A stretch of DNA of 64,000 nt from Burkholderia lata. Its GTDB lineage: Bacteria; Pseudomonadota; Gammaproteobacteria; Burkholderiales; Burkholderiaceae. Shown piece by piece: positions 43,622 to 52,253 of the stretch. The notes under the pieces were generated by a model. The model had not been told where the DNA came from. It did not search any database and saw nothing but the letters and a program-made list of their open reading frames with translations. Made by a program: the position numbers and the translations under genes. The DNA is taken from contig NZ_CABVQK010000005.1 in assembly GCF_902499335.1 (NCBI RefSeq), positions 248,001 to 312,000 of the forward strand. The letters run 5' to 3'. How positions within the stretch are numbered: the stretch's first letter is position 1; each line of letters starts with the position of its first letter.

Positions 43622-44104
43622 ATGCAAATCACCACCGTTGACCTCGAAGCGGCGTTCGTACAGGCCGCGCTGGATGCGCTTCACCGGGACTGCAAGCTCG
43701 GCGACGCGATTTCACTGGCTTATGGGAAATGCGAATCGACTGCCGGCGTGATCGACCTGATTTTTCCGTTGATCACGAAGAAATTGCGGATCGATTACAT
43801 CCTCATGTACAGCATCGAAAGCAATCCCCGCACGCTCCTGCAATTTCTTCGGCTGATCGAGTCGCGGCTGGCACGGAACGAAAACTGGACGGCCGCGTCG
43901 GTCGAGGCCGCGTTGCGGAGCGTGGCCGATTCGGCGGACAGCGTCGGCTGGGATCGTGCTCAGCGCCTGCTGAAGTGCTGCATCCTGTTTTCCGATTCGC
44001 CACTGGAAATCGTGGAAAGCATCACGTTCCTGGGCAAGCACGAAACCTCGTCGAGGTTGAGATCAGCGGCAAGAAATGTCGAACTCAGCCACCTGATCAA
44101 CTGA
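43622..44104 (+). CDS. Small alpha-helical protein of unknown function (OcfB position)
   Basis: The protein is 160 aa, starting at ATG 43622. It lies 53 bases after the glycosyltransferase and 16 bases before the exporter, so it is in the same transcript. I do not recognise a family. It has no signal peptide or clear membrane segment, is predicted helical by composition, and carries three Cys (residues about 22, 33 and two adjacent near 120). The C-terminal part has a lower GC and less biased codon use than the NRPS genes. It occupies the slot of ocfB. Possible roles are an accessory to the glycosyltransferase or the exporter, but nothing in the sequence decides this. Confidence 0.7.
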   Translation: MQITTVDLEAAFVQAALDALHRDCKLGDAISLAYGKCESTAGVIDLIFPLITKKLRIDYILMYSIESNPRTLLQFLRLIESRLARNENWTAASVEAALRSVADSADSVGWDRAQRLLKCCILFSDSPLEIVESITFLGKHETSSRLRSAARNVELSHLIN

Positions 44105-44120
44105 GACCTATTGGCAACTC

Positions 44121-45824
44121 ATGGATTCCGCTCAAAGCAAATCGCCGCCATGGCATTCCGCCGTCACCCTGATGTGGCGCAGTCATCCCTGGCTGACGCT
44201 GGGCACGGTCCTGACGGGCCTCGTCAGCGGCATCGCGTCGATCGTGGGCGTCGGGTTGATCAGCACGGCGCTGCGTGACCAGGATGATCGACAGACGCTG
44301 TTGCTGATGTTCATTGCGGTGAATGTCATCGCGGTGGTCAGCAGGAGCTGCGCTGCCGTGATGCCCTCCTATGCCTGCATGAAAGTCATGACGAGATTGC
44401 GCGTCAACCTGTGCAAAAGGATCCTGGCGACCCCGCTGGATGAAATCGACAGACGCGGCGCCCCCAATGTCCTGACCATGCTGACGCAGGACATTCCGCA
44501 ACTGAGCCAGACCCTGCTCACGATACCGACGATCATTGTTCAATCAGTCATCCTGATATGCAGCATCGCCTATCTCGCCTATCTCTCGTGGATCGTGTTC
44601 GCTTCGACGATCATCCTGACCATCGTCGGCCTCGTCCTTTATCTGTTTTTCTATCGAAAGGCGGTCAATTTCACGGAGCGGGTTCGCGATGAATTTGTCC
44701 AGTTCAACGAATACACACATGGCCTCGTGTTCGGAATCAAGGAGCTCAAGCTCAACCGGGCCCGGCGACGCTGGTTTACCCGGGCCGCGATCGAATTGTC
44801 ATCGAAGCGCGTGGCAGGGTTCAATTACATAGAACGCTTCTGGTTCATGAGCGGCGACAGCATCGGCCAGATCACGGTAGCGGTCCTGCTCGGATTCCTG
44901 CTGTTCGGCGTACCTTCGCTCGGCGTCGTGGATCCCTCCGTACTCACGGCGAGCATTCTGGCCGTCCTCTACATGATGGGGCCCTTGACCATGCTGATCA
45001 ATATTCTGCCGGTGGTGGCCGAAGGCAAGACCGCGCTCGCCCGGCTGGCGGAATTCGGATTTCTGATCGACGACACGCAGGACTCACGCAAGGAACCGTC
45101 CCGTCCGGGCACCGTGGAATCCCCATCGGCGAAGTCATGGAAGGTCATCGAGTTGAAAGACGTGACGATGAACTACCGTGACAACGAGTCGTCGGTCGAC
45201 TTCGTGCTCGGCCCCATCAACATGACGATTCATGCCGGAGAGCTTGTCTATGTGATCGGCGGAAACGGCAGCGGCAAGAGCACGCTGGGCAAGGTACTCA
45301 GCGGCCTCTATGCGCCTACCGGCGGAACGATTTCCCTCGATGGAAAAGTCATCGACGACGATGCCAGGGAACGGTACCGCAACCTGTTTTCCGCCGTCTT
45401 CACCGATTTCCATTTGTTCAATCGCATCATCGGACCGGATCGGGGCAATGAAAGCATCGAGCTTGCCCGGAAGTACCTCGAAACCCTGAAACTGGGGGAC
45501 AAGATCGAGATTTCCGGCCGGACCTACTCGACAACCCGGGCGTTATCGACCGGGCAACGCAAGCGATTGGCGTTGCTTTGCGCGTACATCGAGGATCGTC
45601 CGATTTATATCCTGGACGAATGGGCGGCCGATCAGGATCCGGTCTTCAAGCGATTTTTCTATGAAGTGCTGGTTCCCGATCTGAAATCCCGCGGGAAATG
45701 CGTCGTCATCATTACCCACGACGATCAGTACTTCAAGCTGGCGGATCGGGTCATTCGCCTGGATAGCGGCCGCATCTTCTCCGATACGGCCATGTGTGCC
45801 GTCCAGGCAGAAGCTGCGGGATGA
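44121..45824 (+). CDS. ocfA: Cyclic-peptide ABC exporter, fused TMD-NBD
   Basis: The protein is 567 aa: an N-terminal membrane domain (about 1-320, several hydrophobic segments) fused to a nucleotide-binding domain. Walker A is GGNGSGKS near residue 380, the signature is LSTGQRKR near 475 (LSTGQ instead of LSGGQ), Walker B runs into the unusual ILDEWAADQDP near 497, and the H-loop is IITHDD. The LSTGQ and DEWAADQDP variants mark the SyrD/PvdE cyclic-peptide and siderophore exporter family of half-transporters, which act as homodimers in the inner membrane. As the last gene of the biosynthetic operon it should move the finished lipopeptide to the periplasm. GC content is noticeably lower than in the NRPS genes. 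Confidence 0.9.
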   Translation: MDSAQSKSPPWHSAVTLMWRSHPWLTLGTVLTGLVSGIASIVGVGLISTALRDQDDRQTLLLMFIAVNVIAVVSRSCAAVMPSYACMKVMTRLRVNLCKRILATPLDEIDRRGAPNVLTMLTQDIPQLSQTLLTIPTIIVQSVILICSIAYLAYLSWIVFASTIILTIVGLVLYLFFYRKAVNFTERVRDEFVQFNEYTHGLVFGIKELKLNRARRRWFTRAAIELSSKRVAGFNYIERFWFMSGDSIGQITVAVLLGFLLFGVPSLGVVDPSVLTASILAVLYMMGPLTMLINILPVVAEGKTALARLAEFGFLIDDTQDSRKEPSRPGTVESPSAKSWKVIELKDVTMNYRDNESSVDFVLGPINMTIHAGELVYVIGGNGSGKSTLGKVLSGLYAPTGGTISLDGKVIDDDARERYRNLFSAVFTDFHLFNRIIGPDRGNESIELARKYLETLKLGDKIEISGRTYSTTRALSTGQRKRLALLCAYIEDRPIYILDEWAADQDPVFKRFFYEVLVPDLKSRGKCVVIITHDDQYFKLADRVIRLDSGRIFSDTAMCAVQAEAAG

Positions 45825-46027
45825 GCAGCGATCCGGATGCGGACAAGGTGCGCGCCGTCTGTCGGAGGCGGGCGGAACAATCGGCGTGCGCCGCACCGGA
45901 TTCGGCGACCGGCGATTCTGCGTCTGTCCCGGCAATCCGTTACAGACGCGCTCGCAACCGGGTGTTTAAATCATGTCGGCATCCATGCGCGCAAGCGCAG
46001 CTTCAACGTCTCATCAGGAATCCTTTC
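45825..46027. other. Intergenic region upstream of the + strand LuxR gene
   Basis: These 203 bases lie between the exporter and the regulator. The only AT-rich spot is at 45963-45973 (TTTAAA at 45965-45970). TTACAG at 45940-45945 stands 19 bases upstream, a weak promoter candidate. AGGAA at 46016-46020 is the ribosome site of the regulator. No convincing dyad operator is visible. Confidence 0.35.
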
Positions 46028-46918
46028 ATGGAGTTCAGCAGATTGTTCGCACACGTCGGCGAAGCGATCTCGAGCAGCGGGAGCCGACGCTTTCCCCGAA
46101 TGATGTACAGCCTGATCGCCGCGGCGGTCCCCGTCGACGAGATCCGCATCTCCGAGCTTGCGGTCGACGCCGCGCCTGACGGCATTCCCGGAGTGCGAAG
46201 CCTCGGCGCGGTCGGCGCGGCGCTCGCGAAGGCCGGCCCGGCCGCTGCCTGTTGCGGGCCGCAGATGCCGCCGCGCCCGGGTGCGAGCCGCCTGCACATC
46301 GACGACACGCTCGCCGGCCACGGCCCGACCGACGCGCAGCTCGACCGCTTCGTCCTCACGCAGGCGGCGATCGTATCGCCGCGTTGCGCGCAATTCCACC
46401 TCGTGACCCGCAAGCGCGGCCACTGTTACGTGATCTCGTTGTATCGCACGAGTACGTTCGACGATTTCTCGCCGCAGGAGCGGACCTTCCTCAAGGAACT
46501 CTCGCACGTGCTGTTTCCGATCGTCGAGAGCCATGTCGCGGCGCTCGATTCGGCTCCGCCGCCCGCCCGTACGACCGCCGCCGCGCCGCCGGCGACGCAA
46601 TCGGGCCGGGAGCGCGTGGCGCGGCGGTTCGCCGACCGTCTGCAGCAAGCCGGCGTCAAGCTGTCGACGCGCGAGATCGAGGCATGCACGGCATTGCTGG
46701 CCGGCGACACGGTGCCCGCCATCGCCATGCGCTTCGCGCTCTGCGAAAGCACCGTCGAGACCTATCTAAAGCGGGCAGCCGTCAAGCTGGGCTTCAGCGG
46801 GCGTCATGGCCTGACGCGCTGGATGCTCGACGAGACGGCCGGGACCGCGACGGAAGCAGGCCGGGACGGCACGAGAAGCGTGCGGCACGACTACGCGTCG
46901 GCGCGCATCGGAACCTGA
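46028..46918 (+). CDS. LuxR-type transcriptional regulator (AmbR pair, copy 2)
   Basis: The protein is 296 aa, with ATG 46028 and AGGAA at 46016-46020. An upstream in-frame start at 45794 is rejected because the protein aligns from MEFSRLF with MFAKLGKV of the neighbouring paralog. The C-terminus is a LuxR/GerE helix-turn-helix: LSTREIEACTALLAGDTVPAIA, then STVETYLKRAAVKLGFSGRHGLTRWM. The N-terminal 200 residues have no autoinducer or receiver motif that I can see, and share with the paralog an internal YVISLYRTS/YVISLHRTA block. It sits in the position of the ambR1/ambR2 regulators known to control the ocf genes; which symbol fits is uncertain. It could be co-transcribed with the operon, giving feedback. 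Confidence 0.85.
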   Translation: MEFSRLFAHVGEAISSSGSRRFPRMMYSLIAAAVPVDEIRISELAVDAAPDGIPGVRSLGAVGAALAKAGPAAACCGPQMPPRPGASRLHIDDTLAGHGPTDAQLDRFVLTQAAIVSPRCAQFHLVTRKRGHCYVISLYRTSTFDDFSPQERTFLKELSHVLFPIVESHVAALDSAPPPARTTAAAPPATQSGRERVARRFADRLQQAGVKLSTREIEACTALLAGDTVPAIAMRFALCESTVETYLKRAAVKLGFSGRHGLTRWMLDETAGTATEAGRDGTRSVRHDYASARIGT

Positions 46919-47223
46919 AGGCCCGCGGCCCGAACGCGCATGCCCGGCGGCGTGCGCGCGTCAGGTGCGGCACGCCAGGCACTTCAGCGCGCGCGACGCC
47001 GACGCAGGCGACGCACGAAACAACATGGGACGGCCGCCGCCGACCTCCACCTCGAGTCACATGCCGCCAATCCGGCCGGCGACGCAGCCCGAACTGCCAC
47101 ACCCTGTGACATCGTCGTCATCGCCCGCAACGGCGAGCGTCGGCGCGGGCACGCGCCGCAGCCATCCCGGCACGTCGGCCGGCGGCGTTCGTCGCGCGTC
47201 GGCGGCGTAACGGCGTGTCGGCG
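46919..47223. other. Convergent intergenic region between the two LuxR genes
   Basis: About 300 GC-rich bases separate the two regulator genes, which converge on them. Apart from the inverted repeat at 47194-47240 I see no gene or promoter. Open frames here have no recognisable protein features. Confidence 0.5.
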
Positions 47224-47240
47224 TCACGCCGCCGACGCGC
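47194..47240. terminator. Perfect 15-bp inverted repeat, bidirectional terminator candidate
   Basis: The left arm is gcgcgtcggcggcgt (47194-47208) and the right arm acgccgccgacgcgc (47226-47240), separated by 17 bases. The hairpin overlaps the last codons and stop of the minus-strand regulator. It lies between convergent genes, where a shared terminator is expected. There is no T-run, so if it terminates it may need Rho. An operator role is also possible given its symmetry. Confidence 0.5.
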
Positions 47241-48045
47241 ACGGTACGGAATCGTCGATCATCCATTTCGTGAGCCCGTGCCGGCCGCTGATGCCGAGCT
47301 TCACCGCGGCGCGCTTGATGTACGTCTCGACCGTGCTCTCCTTCACACCAAGCTCGTCGGCCATTTCGCGCAGCATCTTGCCCGCGAGCAGGCCGAGGCA
47401 CACTTCGTTTTCACGCGCCGACAGCACGACCCCCACGCGCGCGAGCCGCGATTCGAACTCGTGGCGCAGCGCCTCGACGCCGGGCATGCCTGCCGCCGCA
47501 CCGGGCGCCGTCGCGCATTCACGCTCGCCGTGCCGGCGCGTCGACGCATGCCACTCGACGAGCGGCAGCAGCGTATCGGCGAAATTCTTCAGGAACGACA
47601 TCTCCTGCAACGAGAAGTCGCGATGCGATGCCGTGCGATGCAGCGAGATCACGTAGCGGCGATTCGCCTTGCCCGACACGAGATGGCACTGAAATCCGCC
47701 GCCCGGCCCGCGTGGCGGCGCGACTTCACCGCCATTGCCGCGCCGCATCAGCGGATTGATGTGAATGAGCTGCCGGTCGCAGGCCGCCAGGATCCGGTTC
47801 AACGGCGGATGCGCTGCCGGTTCCCGCTCGCCGTGCGCGGCCGGCTCGCCGCGCCCGTCGTCGCCCGGCGCGCCGAACGCGCCGAGCGATTGCACGCGGA
47901 CGACTTCGCCCGCCGGCTCGTCGAGCGTCCATTCAGTCATCCGGGTGATCGCGAGCGGAATCGATTCGACCAGCAATGCATGCATGTCGGATGCGAACCG
48001 CTCACTGCCGGCGCTCGAAATCACCTTCCCGAGCTTCGCGAACAT
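47224..48045 (-). CDS. LuxR-type transcriptional regulator (AmbR pair, copy 1)
   Basis: The protein is 273 aa. The start is the ATG at 48045-48043, preceded on the minus strand by AAGGAGA (48057-48051); a 48-residue Arg-rich upstream extension is rejected as untranslated. The C-terminal LuxR helix-turn-helix (LSARENEVCLGLLAGKMLREMA, then STVETYIKRAAVKLGISGRHGLTKWM) is nearly identical to the convergent paralog, showing an old tandem duplication followed by inversion. No autoinducer-binding signature is evident. It is probably one of AmbR1/AmbR2, activators of the lipopeptide operon. Its promoter must lie in the long upstream gap. Confidence 0.85.
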   Translation of the reverse strand: MFAKLGKVISSAGSERFASDMHALLVESIPLAITRMTEWTLDEPAGEVVRVQSLGAFGAPGDDGRGEPAAHGEREPAAHPPLNRILAACDRQLIHINPLMRRGNGGEVAPPRGPGGGFQCHLVSGKANRRYVISLHRTASHRDFSLQEMSFLKNFADTLLPLVEWHASTRRHGERECATAPGAAAGMPGVEALRHEFESRLARVGVVLSARENEVCLGLLAGKMLREMADELGVKESTVETYIKRAAVKLGISGRHGLTKWMIDDSVPCASAA

Positions 48046-49336
48046 CTGACTCTCCTTGTTGTGCGTGCTTGAGGACGTGGCGCAACGCCGGCGCGGGCGA
48101 GCCGGCACGGTTTGCGCGGCGCGCGTCGGGTCGCGCTTCGTCGCGCGCCTTCTTCGGCGGGCAACGCCCCGCCGATGCGTTCGGCTCACGCGAAACGACG
48201 TCGTGGCGTTCCCTGTTCAGCACGATGCGAGCGACTGGCGAAGCCGCAAGAGGCTGAAGCGTCCATTTCAGTCGATGCGCATTGCCGGATGAAAACGCGC
48301 CGCCGGACGTGCTGAAGGCCTGAATTGGAAAACCCGGCGCCGGCCCGGAATAGGCGCGTTCCCGGCGAATTCAACGAAAACTTACGATCAAAAAAACGAA
48401 ACGATTCTTTCCATTGAATTTGATCCATGCATATCCCAGCCGCGTATGATAGCGATGATTTAAGACATTTGCAGTTAACCTGACATCTATTTTTCAAATC
48501 AATTCGTTCGATAACTGGAAATCGATCGATCCGCAAGCTACCCATTCGTATAATTATGAATGCAAGGATAAACCAACCTCCGTTTACCACGATTTTTTGC
48601 AATAATCGTTCAAGCGATGCATATCACGAATTTTCATCCGATTGCCTTGTTCGAGAGAGGAATTGTCGAATTTCAGCCATTCCATCCCGCTCACCCGCCT
48701 GGCTTCACGCATTGCCTTCCGAAGGTCATTTCGATTCGCTAAACGATCGATTCGATTTACGCGAAAGCAAAGCATAATTACCGCCTCCAACCCACGACTG
48801 GCGGGCTACCGACACCCGCGCCGCAAAATATCAACAAAGGGAGAAGCCATTTCCCGTCATAAAATTTCCATATTAAACGACCCGGAATTCTCCAACCCCA
48901 GCGCTTGCCACCCGATAGATAAATTGCTACGCTTTCGACCGAAATACACGACGCATCGCCAATCAATTTTTAACTGCGGTCATGTTTATCCAGAAAATCT
49001 AAACATTGAATTAATATTCACGTGAAATCATCTTTTATTGATCGTCGCGGCTAGCGCCTCGCCACCCGCCATTCCGTCGAATCTCCCTATCCGCTTGCCG
49101 GCAGGACAGACCGACGGCCAATTGAAGAAGTCGTCCGGCGGTTTTTCAATTTCCATTTAGACATCCGTGGTGATGCGCGGCCGCGCATTGCCGGACGCAC
49201 CGCCCTTTTCAATCCTGACCCACCCACGCGCAACGCTTTCCGAGCGTCACGCCTGTACCCATTGCCACACCTGTCTCAACGCGTCATTTGTCGTCTTTCC
49301 AATCTGCAAAACAATTCCGAAAAATTGGAGCACACC
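48046..49336. other. 1.3-kb gap with AT-rich segment, no supported gene
   Basis: The first 300 bases are GC-rich like the surroundings; about 48360-49030 is strikingly AT-rich for this genome. Short open frames here lack ribosome sites, codon bias or recognisable motifs, so I call none. Upstream regions of two divergent genes meet here (regulator to the left, cholesterol oxidase to the right), so promoters and regulator-binding sites must be inside. I could not pick a confident -35/-10 pair: TTGAAT at 48414 and TATGAT at 48445 are 25 bases apart, too far. Confidence 0.5.
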
Positions 49337-51085
49337 ATGAGTCACGACTTCCGAGACGAACCTGCGCCGCGTCGCGCCTTCCTGGCCGACATGGCGAAGC
49401 TCGCGGCGGCCGGCATCGTCACCGGCTGGACACCGCTCTATCAGATTGCGGCGCACGCGCGGACGGCCGGCGAGACACCGCCCGGCTTCCCGGCCGACAT
49501 CCCGCTTTACAAGCAGGCATTCCAGAACTGGAGCGGCGAGATCGCCGTGCAGGACGTATGGACCGCCGCGCCGCGCTCCGCCGACGACGTCGTCGCGACG
49601 GTCAACTGGGCGCGCGCAAACGGCTACCGGATTCGCCCGCGCGGCTACATGCACAACTGGTCGCCGCTGACGCTGGACCCGAGCGCCGGCGCCGCGAACC
49701 TCGTGCTGCTAGATACGACGAAGTCGCTGACGGCCGTCTCCGTCGACACGTCGGCGCGTCCGGCGCGCGTCACCGCCCAAACGGGCGTCTCGCTGGAGTC
49801 GTTGCTCGCGACGCTCGAGCAGTATGGCCTCGGCGTGATTGCCGCGCCTGCACCGGGCGACATCACGCTCGGCGGCGCGCTCGCGATCGATGCACACGGC
49901 ACCGCCGTGCCGGCGGCCGGCGAAACCCTGCAACCGGGCAATACCTACGGCTCGCTGAGCAATCTCGTAGCCGCGCTCACCGCGGTCGTGTTCGATTCGA
50001 CCCGGCAGCAATACGTGCTGCGCCGGTTCGAGCGCAGCGATCCCGAGATCGGCGCGTTCCTCGCGCACATCGGGCGGGCGTTCGTCGTCGAAGTCACGCT
50101 GACGGCAGGCCCGAACCAGCGGCTGCGCTGCCAGAGCTACGTCGATATCCAGGCATCCGAACTGTTTGCCCCGGCCGGCTCGACGGGCCGCACGATCGCG
50201 TCGTTTCTCGATCGCGCGGGCCGGGTGGAAGCCATCTGGTTCCCGTTCACGACCAAACCGTGGCTCAAGGTCTGGACGCCGACGCCGAGCAAGCCGTTCC
50301 TGTCGCGCGCCGTCACGCAGCCGTACAACTATCCGTTCTCCGATTCGATCCCGCAGTCCATCTCGGATCTCGTCAAGCGGATCGTGATCGGCGGCGAAGG
50401 CGCATTGACGCCGCTGTTCGGCCAGACGCAACTGGCCATCACGACGGCCGGTCTCGCACTCACGCTCAGCGGGGACATCTGGGGCTGGTCGCGCACCGTG
50501 CTGCAGTACATTCGACCGACGACGCTGCGCGTCACCGCGAACGGCTACGCGGTACTGGCGCGGCGCGCCGACGTGCAGCGCGTGATCAGCGAATTCGTGC
50601 AGTTCTATCAGAACCGCGTCGACACGTACAAGGCGCGCGGCGAGTATCCAATGAACGGTCCGGTCGAGATCCGTGTCACCGGTCTCGACAAGCCGGCCGA
50701 CGCCGGCGCGGGCGCGGTCGTGCCTACCTTGTCCGCGCTCAAGCCGCGCCCCGACCGACCGGAATGGGATACCGCCGTGTGGTTCGACATCCTGACGTTG
50801 CCGGGCACGCCGGCCGCCGATCGCTTCTATCGCGAGATCGAGCAATGGATGCTCGCGAACTACACCGGCTCGTATGCGACGGTGCGCCCCGAATGGTCGA
50901 AGGGCTGGGCCTATACCGACACGGCCGCCTGGCAAGACGACACGATGCTCACCACCACGATTCCGAACCTGCATCGTGAAGGCCAGCCGCCGTCGAGCAG
51001 CTGGGATGCCGCGCGCGCGACCCTCGAACGCTACGACCCGTACCGGATCTTCCGGTCGCCGCTGCTCGACCGGCTGATGCCGTAG
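49337..51085 (+). CDS. Tat-exported type II cholesterol oxidase (covalent FAD, VAO fold)
   Basis: The protein is 582 aa, with ATG 49337 and GGAG at 49327-49330. The N-terminus has a twin-arginine signal (RRAFL at residues 12-16, then a hydrophobic stretch and cleavage expected near residue 42). The FAD-binding motif GYMHNWSPL places His106 where type II cholesterol oxidase of Brevibacterium binds FAD covalently; the size and the C-terminal substrate domain also agree. The reaction is oxidation of 3-beta-hydroxysterols to 4-en-3-ones with peroxide release, outside the cytoplasm. Secreted cholesterol oxidases are known from Burkholderia cepacia. It is a single gene, not overlapping its neighbours. 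A broader vanillyl-alcohol-oxidase-type role cannot be excluded. It may be functionally linked to the antifungal cluster (sterol attack) but that is speculation. Confidence 0.8.
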   Translation: MSHDFRDEPAPRRAFLADMAKLAAAGIVTGWTPLYQIAAHARTAGETPPGFPADIPLYKQAFQNWSGEIAVQDVWTAAPRSADDVVATVNWARANGYRIRPRGYMHNWSPLTLDPSAGAANLVLLDTTKSLTAVSVDTSARPARVTAQTGVSLESLLATLEQYGLGVIAAPAPGDITLGGALAIDAHGTAVPAAGETLQPGNTYGSLSNLVAALTAVVFDSTRQQYVLRRFERSDPEIGAFLAHIGRAFVVEVTLTAGPNQRLRCQSYVDIQASELFAPAGSTGRTIASFLDRAGRVEAIWFPFTTKPWLKVWTPTPSKPFLSRAVTQPYNYPFSDSIPQSISDLVKRIVIGGEGALTPLFGQTQLAITTAGLALTLSGDIWGWSRTVLQYIRPTTLRVTANGYAVLARRADVQRVISEFVQFYQNRVDTYKARGEYPMNGPVEIRVTGLDKPADAGAGAVVPTLSALKPRPDRPEWDTAVWFDILTLPGTPAADRFYREIEQWMLANYTGSYATVRPEWSKGWAYTDTAAWQDDTMLTTTIPNLHREGQPPSSSWDAARATLERYDPYRIFRSPLLDRLMP

Positions 51086-51133
51086 CGATCCCGGCGGAAG
51101 CGGGCTGCCACGGCTGTCACGAAACGGATCACG

Positions 51134-51345
51134 ATGACGATGCGCGAACCGGACAGGTTCAAGGTCATTCAGGACGTGGCGGCCGGCAGGCTAGAACCGT
51201 TGCGAACGGTGGAACGGCTGGAATTGACGGCCCGACAGGCTCGCCTGCGGGTCGTCAGACTGTGGGAGCGCGGCCTCGATGCGCTCTGGCCAATGCACGG
51301 CTGTCGAAGCGATTGCCGGATTCGGCGCGTGATTCGAAAGCCCGC
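51134..51345 (+). pseudogene. Frameshifted transposase N-terminus (ISNCY-like helix-turn-helix remnant)
   Basis: From ATG 51134 the frame reads REPDRFKVIQDVAAGRLEP, then LELTARQARLRVVRLWERG. This is the repeat-and-turn pattern of the N-terminal helix-turn-helix of ISNCY/integrase-type transposases (RF.VIQD...GRL...AA..L.LT.RQVRRL). From about 51285 the likeness continues only in another frame (ALANARLSKRLPDSARD, where intact copies have a GxPSNrrlpd segment). The catalytic domain is absent, so only a decayed scrap remains. It marks past IS activity at the junction between the two clusters. Confidence 0.55.
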
Positions 51346-51348
51346 CCC

Positions 51349-51368
51349 GGCAGCCTTGTCCGGCTGCC
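51349..51368 (-). terminator. Short GC hairpin downstream of the minus-strand operon
   Basis: GGCAGCC (51349-51355) and GGCTGCC (51362-51368) form a 7-bp stem with a 6-base loop, 66 bases past the stop of the AspH-type gene. It also follows the cholesterol oxidase on the other strand. No T-run is present. A short direct duplication of a gcagccggtcgccc unit sits beside it (about 51406-51431). Confidence 0.3.
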
Positions 51369-51434
51369 ACGGGTCGAATGTCGGAAGGCGACCGCCCGCA
51401 GCCGGTCGCCCGCAGCCGGTCGCCCCTCCCCGCG

Positions 51435-52253
51435 TTACGCCGCGGCCGCTTCCGCCCACGGCGGCCTGAAATCCAGCCCGAGATGCTGGCTGATCGCGGC
51501 GTCGAGCCGCTCGACCGCGTCCCGCTCGATACGCGTGATGCCCGGATGCCAGATATCGACGAGCAGGCAGACCCGCGGCTCGTCGCTGTCGTTCCAGCTC
51601 TCATGCTCGAACGTATCGTCGAAAATGATCGCGCGCCCGTCCGGCCACTCGCGAATCTCGTCGCCGACGCGCAGCCGCGAGCCGCGCGGCACGATCAGCG
51701 GAAGCTGGCAGGTCAGTTTGAGATTCGTCGTGTCCGAATGCGGCGGAATCCGCGTACCGCCCTGGATCACCGAAAAGATGAAGGCGCCGCTCGGGCTGAG
51801 GAAGTCCTGCACCTGCCGCATCAGCGCCGCGGTGCGCGGGCAGCGGCGGCAATTCTCCTCGACCTCGGGCTCGCCCTTGCGCCTGAAATAGAACGACCCC
51901 CAGTCGTTCCGTTGGATCGACTCGAAACGCCCGGCCACCTGCTCTTCGTACGGCAGCAGCATCGGTGTGGTCACCTGCGCGAGAAACTCCTCGCGCAGCA
52001 CGTCGACCGACGCCTCGAGCGTCGACGTGAACGCCTCGAGCTCCGGATAATCGGACGCCTCGTACCACGGCTTGCCGTCCAGCCCCGGGAAATAGAACAG
52101 CAACGGCCGCTGATGTTTCGGCAACTCGGGCAGCGGAACCCGCCCCGTGTTGATGTCGACGAACTCGATCACGCGTTTGAGCTCCGCTATCCCGTACTGC
52201 GACACGAGCGCCTCCAGCGTTTCGTGAATCGCGTTGCGCATCTCCTGTTTCAA
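51435..52253 (-). CDS. Aspartyl/asparaginyl beta-hydroxylase family (AspH-type) Fe(II)/2-oxoglutarate dioxygenase
   Basis: The protein is 272 aa. The start is TTG 52253, preceded on the minus strand by AAGGAG seven bases upstream; the internal ATG at 52241 has no usable spacing. The double-stranded beta-helix motifs are clear: IPPHSD with His172 and Asp174, FEHESW with His217, and Arg227 in EPRVCLL for the 2-oxoglutarate carboxylate. HxD...H gives a complete facial triad, unlike mammalian AspH, where the Asp is Gly. It is cytosolic with no signal. As last gene of an NRPS operon it may beta-hydroxylate an amino acid precursor or peptide, or act on an unrelated protein. The substrate is unknown. 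Confidence 0.8.
   Translation of the reverse strand: MKQEMRNAIHETLEALVSQYGIAELKRVIEFVDINTGRVPLPELPKHQRPLLFYFPGLDGKPWYEASDYPELEAFTSTLEASVDVLREEFLAQVTTPMLLPYEEQVAGRFESIQRNDWGSFYFRRKGEPEVEENCRRCPRTAALMRQVQDFLSPSGAFIFSVIQGGTRIPPHSDTTNLKLTCQLPLIVPRGSRLRVGDEIREWPDGRAIIFDDTFEHESWNDSDEPRVCLLVDIWHPGITRIERDAVERLDAAISQHLGLDFRPPWAEAAAA

Noticed and set aside
45794..46027. A longer start (45794) for the + strand LuxR gene, overlapping the exporter
   Set aside because: The paralog aligns from the ATG at 46028, which has its own ribosome site; the upstream stretch has no domain.
48414..48450. Sigma-70 promoter from TTGAAT and TATGAT
   Set aside because: The spacer is 25 bases, far from the usual 16-18.
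48642..49025. Small open frames in the AT-rich gap as genes
   Set aside because: No ribosome sites, no codon bias, no recognisable motifs, and several overlapping frames of equal length on both strands.
51400..51431. Two-copy gcagccggtcgccc direct repeat as a regulatory site
   Set aside because: Only two adjacent copies beside decayed sequence; replication slippage is the simpler explanation.
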